Shown here piece after piece: positions 34,433-43,915 of a stretch of DNA of 64,000 bases; the first letter of the stretch is position 1, and every line of letters starts with the position of its first letter. The notes beneath the pieces are model-generated. The model searched no databases and was not told where the DNA came from. It saw only the letters and a program-made list of their open reading frames with translations. Source of the stretch: Enorma massiliensis phI (GTDB lineage: Bacteria; Actinomycetota; Coriobacteriia; Coriobacteriales; Coriobacteriaceae); the NCBI RefSeq assembly GCF_000311845.1, contig NZ_HE978574.1, positions 1,269,248 through 1,333,247 on the forward strand. The letters run 5' to 3'. Both the position numbers and the translations under genes were made by a program.

Positions 34433-35446
34433 TTACGATTCCTTGATGCGCAGATACATAGCCTTGGCACCCGAAGCGTTCGCGCGCTCATCGAACTCGT
34501 AGACGCCCATCGACTTCAGGAACGGACTAAGCTTGCGGTACCCGTAGTTACGCACGTCGAAATCGGGCAGGCGCTTGGGCAGCTCGCTACCGATAGTGCC
34601 GAGGAAGACCCATCCCTCCTCGTCGGAGAACTGGTCGATGACCGAATCGACCGCCGTGCGAATGCGCTTCATATGCCGCCGGCGCGCGGCGCGGCTAAGC
34701 TCGCTGAACTCTACATCGCCCAAGTCGGCCTCGGAGTCGGCTACCAGCGACGCATCGCCGCCCATATCGCCCGGGGAGCGCTTGGGGCGCACGGCCGCCT
34801 TTTCAGGTGCGGCCTGCTTATCCGCTAACTTCTCGACACCGGAGGACTTTGCCTTAGGCTTCTTCTGTGCCGCAGTGCCCTCGTCCTTGACGGTCTTCTT
34901 GGCCGTCCCCTTGCCGGCCTTTTTCTTGGCGGGCGCCTCGGCCGCAGTTTCCGCTTCGCGCTCCGCCTCGGCCTCCTCCTTCGCCTCCGCACGCTGCGCG
35001 GCATAGAGCAGGTCGAGGTACTTGAACTGGTTGCATGCGCTGATGAACGGCTCGGGCGTCTTCTGCTCGCCCATGCCGATCACCTGCATGCCGCTTTCGC
35101 GCAGGCGCGCGGCGAGTCGCGTGAAGTCCGAGTCGGAACTCACGATGGCGAATCCGTCCACGTTGCCGCTGTAGAGGATGTCCATCGCGTCGATGATCAT
35201 CGCGGAATCGGTCGCGCTCTTGCCGTAGGTATAGCTGTACTGTTGGATGGGAATGATCGAATTCTCGAGCAGGCAGTTCTTCCACGAAACGAGGCGCTGA
35301 CTCGTCCAATCGCCGTAGATGCGCTTGTACGTGGCAACGCCTGCGTTCGAAACCTCGTCGAGGATGATTTTGATGTACTTCTCCGAGATGTTGTCCGCGT
35401 CGATGAGGATGGCGAACCTGGGCTCGGAGCTGGTCTGAGCTGGCAT
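34433..35446 (-). CDS. NYN-domain protein with C-terminal OST-HTH/LOTUS domain
   Basis: 337 aa from ATG 35446 (AAAGG upstream). NYN/PIN-like nuclease domain, about residues 10-150: FAILIDADNISEKYIK, KSATDSAMIIDAMDILYSG and IVSSDSDFTRLAARLRE hold the acidic active-site residues. A charged Ala/Lys/Glu linker of about 90 residues leads to a LOTUS-type winged helix (about 270-335: SVIDQFSDEEGWVFLGTIGS, YGYRKLSPFLKSMGVYE). The NYN-LOTUS combination suggests an RNA nuclease with its own RNA-binding module. Targets unknown. Confidence 0.85.
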   Translation of the reverse strand: MPAQTSSEPRFAILIDADNISEKYIKIILDEVSNAGVATYKRIYGDWTSQRLVSWKNCLLENSIIPIQQYSYTYGKSATDSAMIIDAMDILYSGNVDGFAIVSSDSDFTRLAARLRESGMQVIGMGEQKTPEPFISACNQFKYLDLLYAAQRAEAKEEAEAEREAETAAEAPAKKKAGKGTAKKTVKDEGTAAQKKPKAKSSGVEKLADKQAAPEKAAVRPKRSPGDMGGDASLVADSEADLGDVEFSELSRAARRRHMKRIRTAVDSVIDQFSDEEGWVFLGTIGSELPKRLPDFDVRNYGYRKLSPFLKSMGVYEFDERANASGAKAMYLRIKES

Positions 35447-35477
35447 ACGGGCCTTTCTACTCGCAACGTATGCCCTC

Positions 35478-35483
35478 ATGATA
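35478..35483 (-). promoter_or_regulatory. Likely -10 element of the NYN gene
   Basis: TATCAT on the minus strand in the context GGGTATCATG, 32 bases before the start codon and right after the terminator of the upstream gene. A similar GGGTATCATG precedes ftsH. Confidence 0.4.
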
Positions 35484-35486
35484 CCC

Positions 35487-35534
35487 AAAAGTGCGCACTC
35501 CGCTGCAAAGCGGCTGCCGCGGGCCAGTGCGCAC
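35487..35534 (-). terminator. Terminator of the ECF sigma/anti-sigma operon
   Basis: A 9-bp perfect outer stem (GTGCGCACT / AGTGCGCAC) encloses an inner CCGCT-TTGC-AGCGG hairpin and is followed by U4. It lies 83 bases after the membrane protein stop at 35617. Confidence 0.75.
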
Positions 35535-35616
35535 GACAGCCGCCGGAGTACACGGTATGCATCATGCACGCGATGAGTCGACGCACGCATGAAACCGCCT
35601 AGACCTTCGTGTAGCG

Positions 35617-36492
35617 CTATGCAACTTCGCGCATGGTAAAGAGCGGCTCCCCGAGCTGCTGCTCTTCATCCGACTCCGCCTGTGCCTGGAGCTCTTGGTA
35701 GCGTTCCGCGATGTTCTCAACCGGTTGGATCTCATACGTGTGCGAGCTGGTGTTGCCCTCCGCGTCGGTTGCCTCGATCTCGATACGCGTACCGGCGATC
35801 TTTTGCGCGGCAAGCGCGTTAATCACGTAGAGGTCGCGTAAGGGGTCGTCCGTTGCGGCATCGACTTCGTCTTCCGGAATCACTACATCAAGGCTGTACG
35901 TACCCTCGATAGAGGAATCGCTCAGGGTGAACGTCTTGACGTCTTGGAATTCCGTGAGCTCGCCGTTGGTAGAAACGCTCCCGCGACTCTGCAGGAACCT
36001 AAACGTCGCATCGCCCTCAACGATGGAATACGTTATATCGCGAAACTCAGCATCGACGAGGGACAGATCCATATTCAGGTGCACCGAATAGCTGCGGTCG
36101 TCACCCTGATCCCAATCTACCGATGTTCCAAATGATGCCGGCAGAAGCACCGAACCGTCGGCTTGCTCGACACCCTGTGCATAGGCTGCGAGCACCGGGC
36201 CATCAATCGCAGCGGCACCGCCCGTGCGCCCGCTCCCCACCATGTTGCCGCTAACGACACCCGCAACCAGCACGACCGCCGCAACTGCCGCAGCTGCGAG
36301 CACGGCGCGCCGCGCCACAACACCTGCAGAGGGAAGCACCCCGTGGCGATGCATCACCACATGCTCGCTCGCGCTAACACGCGCCGCCGAGCGCTCGCGC
36401 TGCAATGCTTCCTGCAGTCGCTCTTGCCCCATCGATGTTGGGCCCACTTGTTTCATCTGCGTAATATACGAGGCAAACCCCTGTTGCTTCAT
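35617..36492 (-). CDS. Membrane anti-sigma factor candidate
   Basis: 291 aa. A cytosolic N-terminus of about 58 residues, one membrane span (AVLAAAAVAAVVLVAGVVSG) and a large extracytoplasmic part of about 205 residues resembling DUF4179-type beta domains, ending in a charged Gln/Glu segment. The topology and the ATGA overlap with the ECF sigma gene strongly suggest the cognate anti-sigma factor. The cytosolic part lacks the HxxxCxxC zinc motif of ZAS anti-sigmas. Confidence 0.7.
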   Translation of the reverse strand: MKQQGFASYITQMKQVGPTSMGQERLQEALQRERSAARVSASEHVVMHRHGVLPSAGVVARRAVLAAAAVAAVVLVAGVVSGNMVGSGRTGGAAAIDGPVLAAYAQGVEQADGSVLLPASFGTSVDWDQGDDRSYSVHLNMDLSLVDAEFRDITYSIVEGDATFRFLQSRGSVSTNGELTEFQDVKTFTLSDSSIEGTYSLDVVIPEDEVDAATDDPLRDLYVINALAAQKIAGTRIEIEATDAEGNTSSHTYEIQPVENIAERYQELQAQAESDEEQQLGEPLFTMREVA

Positions 36493-37058
36493 CGTATTAC
36501 TCCTGTCTGCTGAGAAAAGGACGGAACATCCGCGCTTTGCTGCTCACACTGCGCAACCATCATCTGCCTGAGCCGCGTCCGCGCCCGCCGTAACCGCACG
36601 CGCACCGCAACTTGCGTGCACGAAAGCGCCTCGGCAATCTCTGGGATTGAAAGCTCCTCGACGTATCGAAGATGCAGCACAGAGCGATCCGATTCCTTGA
36701 GCGCATCCATTGCGCGCCATACAGGGTGCTCCATCAGCAATTCAACCGCTTCGTCTTGCGTAACAGTTGAGCCCATATCGGGCTCGTCCACGACCTCGAC
36801 ACGTCGATGCCACGCCTGCCTTGCAAGATCGCGGCACTGGTTGATGGTTACGCGAAGTAGCCAGGCGCGCAGGTGATCGCTATCGCGAAACGGCACCTGC
36901 GAGCGCATAAGCTTGATGAACACATCCTGCATAACATCCTGCGCATCCGCCGTGCTCCGCGTTTGGCTCAGCGCCAGCCGGTACACGGCTCCTTGATGTG
37001 CTGCAATTGCCTCGTCCATGAACTCCTCGCTTCGGAGCTCGTTATTTGATTCCCGCAC
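36489..37058 (-). CDS. ECF-family RNA polymerase sigma factor
   Basis: 189 aa from GTG 37058, chosen because AGGGAGGTG ends 6 bases upstream; GTG 37067 and ATG 37019 are alternatives. Region 2 (VYRLALSQTRSTADAQDVMQ, FIKLMRS, LRAWLLRVTINQCRDLARQ) and region 4 (LKESDRSVLHLRYVEELSIP, EIAEALSCTQVAVRVRLRRA). No region 3, as expected for the group. It is co-transcribed with the membrane protein behind it. An ECF-like promoter lies immediately upstream, suggesting autoregulation. Confidence 0.92.
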   Translation of the reverse strand: MRESNNELRSEEFMDEAIAAHQGAVYRLALSQTRSTADAQDVMQDVFIKLMRSQVPFRDSDHLRAWLLRVTINQCRDLARQAWHRRVEVVDEPDMGSTVTQDEAVELLMEHPVWRAMDALKESDRSVLHLRYVEELSIPEIAEALSCTQVAVRVRLRRARTRLRQMMVAQCEQQSADVPSFSQQTGVIR

Positions 37059-37079
37059 ATCAATCACCTCCCTACCCTA

Positions 37080-37108
37080 TACACGTATGAGGGCATGGGT
37101 TTGTTACC
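37080..37108 (-). promoter_or_regulatory. Putative ECF-type promoter of the sigma gene
   Basis: Minus strand GGTAAC (37108-37103), 17 bases, CGTGTA (37085-37080). This resembles the GGAAC / CGTC layout of ECF-dependent promoters and would start transcription just before the SD. Confidence 0.45.
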
Positions 37109-37125
37109 GCATGGTACGAATTGAA

Positions 37126-37185
37126 AAATTGTCGTAATAATTGTAGGTTTTGCGTCTTGTTTTTCGATAATACCTACGACAATTT
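37126..37185. promoter_or_regulatory. AT-rich overlapping inverted repeats
   Basis: AAATTGTCGTA (37126-37136) is the perfect complement of TACGACAATTT (37175-37185), and ATTGTAGGT (37140-37148) can also pair with the ACCTAC part of the same right arm. The two pairings exclude each other. The tract is much more AT-rich than its surroundings and lies between the ftsH terminator and the ECF promoter. Confidence 0.5.
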
Positions 37186-37246
37186 CTCAGCACCTAGTGC
37201 GAGGGCATGCCTCACGAAAGCGCATGGCATGATGCCTCGACATGCA

Positions 37247-37280
37247 ACGGCCCGCACCAGAACAATCCGGTGCGGGCCGT
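37247..37280 (-). terminator. Stem-loop after ftsH
   Basis: 12-bp perfect stem ACGGCCCGCACC / GGTGCGGGCCGT with a 10-nt loop, 25 bases beyond the ftsH stop. Very stable, weak U-run. Confidence 0.7.
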
Positions 37281-37304
37281 AGCAAAGAAGCGATATGTGA
37301 ATGC

Positions 37305-39209
<1,905 letters not shown>

Positions 39210-39341
39210 AGGGCTACTCCGTTTCTTTGGGGCATATGCTGTGCATGATACCCCCTGCAGAGGACCCCTAAACGGACGAGCTTGATGCTCGGTGAAATCT
39301 AGTCGGCGGATGCCTTCGGGTAAATATCGGACACCGAGTTT

Positions 39342-39405
39342 TTCAGGCAAGAAATCTCAGAATTGGCAATTTAGCGCCCCGCTTTTCTTCGATTCCTTGC
39401 CTGAA
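39342..39405. repeat. 15-bp inverted repeat after the SpoU methyltransferase gene
   Basis: TTCAGGCAAGAAATC and GATTCCTTGCCTGAA pair with one mismatch across 34 bases. It lies 45 bases beyond the stop at 39450 and may terminate the thyA-folA-trmH operon or be another short repeat family. Confidence 0.6.
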
Positions 39406-39449
39406 TACCAAACAGAACGCTTGGCCCGCACCGCGTCGCGCCGACGAGC

Positions 39450-40355
39450 TCAGCCGTATATACCGTGCTGGTAGTGATAGCTATTCGATGCATGGGGGCA
39501 GAGCTGCCAGAAGGCGACGGCCGAGGCGGCGGCAACGTTGAGCGAATCCACCCCACGGGCCATGGGAATGCGAACGGTGAGGTCGGCGCCAGCGATCGTG
39601 CGGGCAGAGAGACCGTCGCCCTCGGTACCCATGAAGAGCGCCAAGCGCTCGATCTCGCCAAGAGAGGGGTCATCGAGCGAGCGAGAGTCGTCGGAGAGCG
39701 CCATGGCGGCGCAGGCGAAGCCCGCATCATGGAGCGTGGCGAGGCCGTCCTCAGGCCACGCGCGCGCCACAGACCCGAGCCTCGTCCACGGAACCTGGAA
39801 GACCGTCCCCATGGAGACGCGCACAGCGCGCCGGTACAGTGGATCGCAGCAGGTCGGGCTCACGAGGATGCCATCGACGTTGAGCGCCGCGGCACTGCGG
39901 AAGATCGCCCCGACGTTTGTATGGTCCACGATCCCCTCGAGTACGCACACGCGCACCGGGCGGCCCTCCGCATGGTTGACGATGCGGTCGAGGAACGCCC
40001 CCGCTTCGAGCATGGGCGGGCGCCGGAACGCCGCAAGGGCACCGCGCGTCACGTTGAAACCGGTGAGCTCCTCCATGAGGTCCATCGGCGAGATGAACGC
40101 AGGGACATCGAGCTCCGGGCGCGCGGCAGTAAGATCGTCGAAGAGCGGGACGAACTGATCGAGCCAGCGCTCCCCCATGAGGAAGCTCACCGGCTCCAGT
40201 CCGGCTGCGAGCGCCCGCTCGATCACCTTGGCGCTCTCTGCGATGAAGATCCCCTTCTCCGGCTCGAGCACGCTCCTCAGCTGACGCTCGGTCAGGCGCG
40301 TATAGGCATTGAGCCGCTGATCGGCAAGGGTATCGATACGGATAACCTCGACCAT
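39450..40355 (-). CDS. SpoU (TrmH) family RNA 2'-O-methyltransferase
   Basis: 301 aa. N-terminal RNA-binding part (VIERALAAGLEPVSFLMGER) and a SPOUT knot with motif 1 DHTNVGAIFRSAAAL, motif 2 LALFMGTEGDGL and motif 3 RIPMARGVDSLNVAAASAV. Methylates ribose in rRNA or tRNA; the site is not determined by sequence. Starts 1 base after the folA stop, so it is the last gene of thyA-folA-trmH. Confidence 0.9.
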   Translation of the reverse strand: MVEVIRIDTLADQRLNAYTRLTERQLRSVLEPEKGIFIAESAKVIERALAAGLEPVSFLMGERWLDQFVPLFDDLTAARPELDVPAFISPMDLMEELTGFNVTRGALAAFRRPPMLEAGAFLDRIVNHAEGRPVRVCVLEGIVDHTNVGAIFRSAAALNVDGILVSPTCCDPLYRRAVRVSMGTVFQVPWTRLGSVARAWPEDGLATLHDAGFACAAMALSDDSRSLDDPSLGEIERLALFMGTEGDGLSARTIAGADLTVRIPMARGVDSLNVAAASAVAFWQLCPHASNSYHYQHGIYG

Positions 40356-40356
40356 G

Positions 40357-40959
40357 CTAGCTCACCAGATGGTCGATGACGGTAGAGCCGAGATCGAGGA
40401 CGACGTCAAACCACGTGCCGCCGGAGCCCTCGTCGCTCTTTCCGGATTCCTGCCGCTCATAGGTCACGAATTCGAAAGCGACGCCCACATCACCCTCGCC
40501 CTGCTGGACCACGTATCCACCGTTCGTTGCGGAAACGCGCCAGGCGGGGTCATCGTCGAGGTTCGGGAAAAATGCGTCCGCAGCATGCGTGACGTGATTC
40601 TTCGTCACCACAACCTCTGCGCACAAGGGCAGGAGCTGCCGGTACACCTCGGCCCCGCCGATGACCCAGGCCTCGTCCTCGTTCGCCACGGCGCCGAGCG
40701 CCTCGTCGATGGAATGAACGACCTCCACGCCCTCGCGGGCGAACGACGCGTCGCGCGTGAGCACGATGTTGCGTCGGTCCTTGAGCGGGCGGCCGCCCGG
40801 GAAGCTCTCCAGGGTCTTGCGTCCCATGATGACGGCATGGCCCTTCGTGCAACGCACGAAATGACGCATGTCGGCACGGTTCGCCACGAGCATGTCACCG
40901 TCGCGGCCGATGCCCCAGTCGTCACACACCGCCACGATCGCCTTGAGTCTACACTGCAA
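40357..40959 (-). CDS. folA: Dihydrofolate reductase
   Basis: 200 aa from a TTG at 40959, supported by AAGGG 8 bases upstream; no ATG fits the family start. Motifs: LKAIVAVCDDWGIGRDGDM, the acidic active-site residue in ADMRHFVRCTKG, VIMGRKTLESFPGGRPL and WVIGGAEVYRQLLPL. Reduces dihydrofolate to tetrahydrofolate. The family's LPW is MLVAN here. A non-family tail of about 30 residues follows YERQ. The start overlaps thyA by 11 bases, matching the functional link between the two enzymes. Confidence 0.93.
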   Translation of the reverse strand: MQCRLKAIVAVCDDWGIGRDGDMLVANRADMRHFVRCTKGHAVIMGRKTLESFPGGRPLKDRRNIVLTRDASFAREGVEVVHSIDEALGAVANEDEAWVIGGAEVYRQLLPLCAEVVVTKNHVTHAADAFFPNLDDDPAWRVSATNGGYVVQQGEGDVGVAFEFVTYERQESGKSDEGSGGTWFDVVLDLGSTVIDHLVS

Positions 40960-41797
40960 TGGGGATTCCCTTCACCTGCGGGCCGGTCTGGTAGTTCTCG
41001 ACGATAAGGTCGTCGGTCGTGAAATCATAGAAGTTCGTAACCTCGGGGTTCAGGCGCACCGTCGGCGCAGGGAACTGCGGCCTCCCGATGAGCTCCCGCA
41101 CGATATCGACGTGCCGGTCGTAGATGTGCGCGTCCACGATCACGTGCAGAAGCTCGCCCGCGATCATGTCGACGGATTGCGCCACCATCATGAGCAAGAT
41201 GGCGTACTGGCACACGTTCCAGTTGTTCGCCGCAAGGATGTCCTGGCTGCGCTGCATGAGCACCATGTTGAGCGTGGGGCGCTCGTCGCCTTCGGCATGC
41301 GTGACGTTATAGGTGACGCTGTAGGCGCAGGGGTAGAGGTGCATCTCGGAAAGGTCGGCGAAGGTATACATGTTCGTCATGATGCGCCGCGAGTACGGCG
41401 TGTGCGTGAGGTCGTAGAGCACGCGATCCATCTGATCGAAGTCGCCCTCGGGATAGTGCGACTTCTGCGCGATCTGGTAGCCATACGCCTTGCCGATGGA
41501 GCCGGTCTCGTCGGCCCACTCATCCCAAATGTGTGAGTTGAGGTCGTGGATGTTGTTCGATTTACGCTGGTAGATCCAGAGAATCTCATCCATCGCGCTC
41601 TTGAGCGCCGTGCGCCGCAGCGTGAGGGCCGGGAATTCCTCGCGCAGGTCGTAACGAGCGGTCACCCCGAAGTTCTTGATGGTGTAGGCCGGCGTCCCGT
41701 CTTCCCAATGGGGCCGCACTTTCTGCCCCTCAGTTGTGGTGCCGTGGTCCAAGATATCCGTGCACATCCGCACGAAAAGCTGATCTGCCTTGCTCAT
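40949..41797 (-). CDS. thyA: Thymidylate synthase
   Basis: 282 aa from ATG 41797 (AAGG 6 bases upstream); ATG 41803 gives two more residues. Family features: FPALTLRRTALKSAMDEILWI, catalytic Cys in LYPCAYSVTYNV, the QRSQDILAANNWNVCQYA segment (QRSxD binds dUMP), IVDAHIYDRHVD, and the C-terminal KGIPIAV. Makes dTMP from dUMP and produces dihydrofolate, which FolA recycles. ThyA, not the flavin-dependent ThyX. Confidence 0.96.
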   Translation of the reverse strand: MSKADQLFVRMCTDILDHGTTTEGQKVRPHWEDGTPAYTIKNFGVTARYDLREEFPALTLRRTALKSAMDEILWIYQRKSNNIHDLNSHIWDEWADETGSIGKAYGYQIAQKSHYPEGDFDQMDRVLYDLTHTPYSRRIMTNMYTFADLSEMHLYPCAYSVTYNVTHAEGDERPTLNMVLMQRSQDILAANNWNVCQYAILLMMVAQSVDMIAGELLHVIVDAHIYDRHVDIVRELIGRPQFPAPTVRLNPEVTNFYDFTTDDLIVENYQTGPQVKGIPIAV

Positions 41798-41832
41798 GCG
41801 CATCCTTACGACTCGTCCAAAACGTCCACTTT

Positions 41833-41838
41833 ATTGTA
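41833..41838 (-). promoter_or_regulatory. Likely -10 element of thyA
   Basis: TACAAT on the minus strand, 35 bases before the thyA start, in an AT-rich patch. No clear -35. Confidence 0.45.
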
Positions 41839-41939
41839 CGCAATGCGGAGCATGTCCACGAAAGATGCGCTGCGTGGAGCTATCTCCATAGGGACGAGAC
41901 CGGATGGGGCGCCGCACAAGCACGGCCGACTACCGTGGT

Positions 41940-42626
41940 CTAGGCCTCGAGCGCCATCTCCTGAGGGGCTTCTTCGACTTCGGACCCATCTTTCCGACCG
42001 AACCCGACCACGAAATCGATGAGCGGGGACGAGATGAAGACCGTGATGAGCGAGAAGACGATTTTGCTCAACGGAATATAGGAAAGCGAAAGCAGGAGCA
42101 CCGACAGGTCCGTGAACAGGTAGCACCGCGAAAGCTTGAGCCCGAACACCTTATGGATCGAGAGCGCGAGCGCATCGTCTCCACCGGCCGACGCGTTGCA
42201 ACGCACGACGAGCCCAGCACCTACACCCACGAAGACGCCGCCCGCGATAGACGCGAGCAACGGAAACGCAGAGAGATCGGGAAACAGGTGCGGCAGGCTT
42301 TCCCACAACGCATAGAACAGGGCGAGGAGCACGCTCGATACGGCCGACCATCCGAGGAACCCCGCTCCCAGCACGAAGAAGCCGACGGTATAGCACACGG
42401 CGTCGAGAATGGGGGACGCGATGGAGGCGTCGATACCAAACCAATGGTTGAGTAACAGAATCCCGCCGAGCACACCGCCCTCGGTGATGCCGACGACCTG
42501 ATGGATGTTGTGCATCCCGAAGGTAAGGATGCCGCATCCAAGCGCGATCGTCGCGAACCGGCGGACCGTCGCCCAACTGCAAAGCGCGCCCACGCGCCGT
42601 CCGATTTCTTCCCTACTCAACTGCAT
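41940..42626 (-). CDS. YitT-family membrane protein
   Basis: 228 aa from ATG 42626, consistent with the mapped promoter; a longer open frame reaching 42722 would run through the promoter itself. Five to six membrane spans with YitT features: GCGILTFGMHNIHQVVGITEGG, GFLGWSAVSSVLLALFYALW and GAGLVVRCNASAGGDDALAL. The usual C-terminal DUF2179 domain is absent; the tail is a short acidic segment. Transport role unknown. Divergent from a MerR-family gene with which it shares a regulatory region. Confidence 0.85.
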   Translation of the reverse strand: MQLSREEIGRRVGALCSWATVRRFATIALGCGILTFGMHNIHQVVGITEGGVLGGILLLNHWFGIDASIASPILDAVCYTVGFFVLGAGFLGWSAVSSVLLALFYALWESLPHLFPDLSAFPLLASIAGGVFVGVGAGLVVRCNASAGGDDALALSIHKVFGLKLSRCYLFTDLSVLLLSLSYIPLSKIVFSLITVFISSPLIDFVVGFGRKDGSEVEEAPQEMALEA

Positions 42627-42669
42627 GGTTTTCAATTCCCTCTGAAACGCTCGCTTGATAACGGCCCAC

Positions 42670-42700
42670 ACGATAAACTCTGGTAACGTACCAGGGTCAA
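42670..42700 (-). promoter_or_regulatory. MerR-type promoter and operator of yitT
   Basis: Minus strand TTGACC (42700-42695), a 19-bp spacer, then TATCGT (42675-42670). The spacer is filled by a palindrome, ACTCTGGTA-ACG-TACCAGGGT on the plus strand (42677-42697, 8 of 9 pairs). A 19-bp spacer centred on a palindrome is the hallmark of MerR-activated promoters. Confidence 0.75.
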
Positions 42701-42720
42701 GAAAGGGTCCGTGATACGCC

Positions 42721-43590
42721 ATGAAATCTGCACAACCAAAACGCTATTACACCATCAGCGAGATCTCCCGCCTCTTTGGAATCGGCATCGATTCACTCAG
42801 ATATTACGAACGGCTCGGGGTCGTGACCCCGCAACGCGGCTCCAACGGCTACCGCCTGTATGACCTCGATGACATATACAAACTATCGCTCATCAAGGAT
42901 TTACGTCGACTCGATGTCCCTATGAAGCAGATTAAGGAACACTTGGACCATCAAACGCTCAAGGGAACGCTTGGCCTGCTTGAGCAGGAACATCATCTGC
43001 TCAGCGAGCGCATCGAGCAACTCGAAGCGGACCGAGCGTCCGTTCTTGCCCACATTAATGAGCTGCAATCGGCGCTCGCGAGGCCCGTCGACAAGGTTGA
43101 GCTACTTGAAAAACCGTACAGGCACTGCGTCCAGCTCTCCGCACGCATCGAACGGGATGCCGAGATGGACCTCCTTATCCAGCGCCTGCACCGACAGTAC
43201 GAACACATACTCCCCCACCTAGGCATGCTCGAGATAGGAGGCGCGCTTTCGGTCGAAGACCTCGATGCGGGCAGGGCGAATGTCTATCATTCGGTGTTTT
43301 TCGTTCTCGAGGGTCTTGAGGATGACGAGGATGCCCCGTGCGACTTCATGCTGGAAGGTGGCACCTACCTCGTCATGCGTTACCGAGGCCCCTATGAGCA
43401 GAACGGAGCAATCTACGAGCAGCTCTTGTCCTATGCCGCTCTGCACCGTCTTGAGATTGCGGGCCCGCCGTATGAGTTCTACGAGATAGACAATCGAGAT
43501 ACCGCAGATCCAGCAGAATTCCTCTCGCGCATTGAAATGAGGGTTGACGGTCCCGCTGTTGGGCATTCCATCTCTGGAAACGAAGCATAA
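42721..43590 (+). CDS. MerR-family regulator with GyrI-like effector domain
   Basis: 289 aa. N-terminal MerR helix-turn-helix and wing (YYTISEISRLFGIGIDSLRY, GVVTPQRGSNGYRLYDLDD), a long dimerisation helix (about 75-115) and a C-terminal GyrI/BmrR-like ligand-binding domain (about 130-275, with EGGTYLVMRYRGPYEQ and IAGPPYEFYEIDN). BmrR-type proteins bind lipophilic or cationic drugs and activate efflux genes. It starts 20 bases from the operator it should bind and is divergent from yitT, its likely target. Confidence 0.9.
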   Translation: MKSAQPKRYYTISEISRLFGIGIDSLRYYERLGVVTPQRGSNGYRLYDLDDIYKLSLIKDLRRLDVPMKQIKEHLDHQTLKGTLGLLEQEHHLLSERIEQLEADRASVLAHINELQSALARPVDKVELLEKPYRHCVQLSARIERDAEMDLLIQRLHRQYEHILPHLGMLEIGGALSVEDLDAGRANVYHSVFFVLEGLEDDEDAPCDFMLEGGTYLVMRYRGPYEQNGAIYEQLLSYAALHRLEIAGPPYEFYEIDNRDTADPAEFLSRIEMRVDGPAVGHSISGNEA

Positions 43591-43625
43591 GAGGGCCCTT
43601 GAGGCACTCACTTCATCTGCAATTG

Positions 43626-43763
43626 CAACTTTTGGGCACTCCAAGCCACTGCGCGTAAGTAGCCAGGCAGGCAACAGAATTAAAACCGCAGGTCAGGATG
43701 CCGGTGTCCTTCATGCAAAAGCGGCTCTACTCGTCGTTCGCTCGTTCAAGTGCCCAAAAGTTG
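43626..43763. repeat. 138-nt element with 15-bp perfect terminal inverted repeats
   Basis: Arms CAACTTTTGGGCACT (43626-43640) and its complement (43749-43763) bracket a 108-nt interior. On the minus strand the interior reads GAGTAGAGC near one end and GACCTGCGGTTTT in the middle, as in the element at 14962-15089, while the ends belong to the AAGTGCCCAAAA family of 33475-33701. It lies between merR and ffh and accounts for most of this 325-base gap. Confidence 0.8.
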
Positions 43764-43852
43764 AAACCGGGTTTCGCTCCGGAGAGGTAATCAGCGCTTT
43801 CTCCAGAAAAGGGGCCCGCGCAAAGCCCCTCTGGGCATAATCCGCAACGCAA

Positions 43853-43874
43853 AAGGCCCGGATTGCCGGGCCTT
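43853..43874. terminator. Terminator between ffh and merR
   Basis: Perfect 9-bp stem AAGGCCCGG / CCGGGCCTT with a 4-nt loop and, on the minus strand, a short U-run. It lies 42 bases beyond the ffh stop and can serve convergent transcripts of both strands. Confidence 0.8.
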
Positions 43875-43915
43875 CCACTGAATAAGAAAAAGAAGATGCG
43901 AACCACCTGAATCGA

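Noticed and set aside
36489-37185. AT-rich tract before the ECF gene as prophage or island edge
   Set aside because: No integrase, tRNA or direct-repeat ends nearby; genes on both sides are ordinary.
41940-42722. Longer YitT start at 42722
   Set aside because: It would place the start codon upstream of the mapped promoter and operator; ATG 42626 fits the expected leader length.
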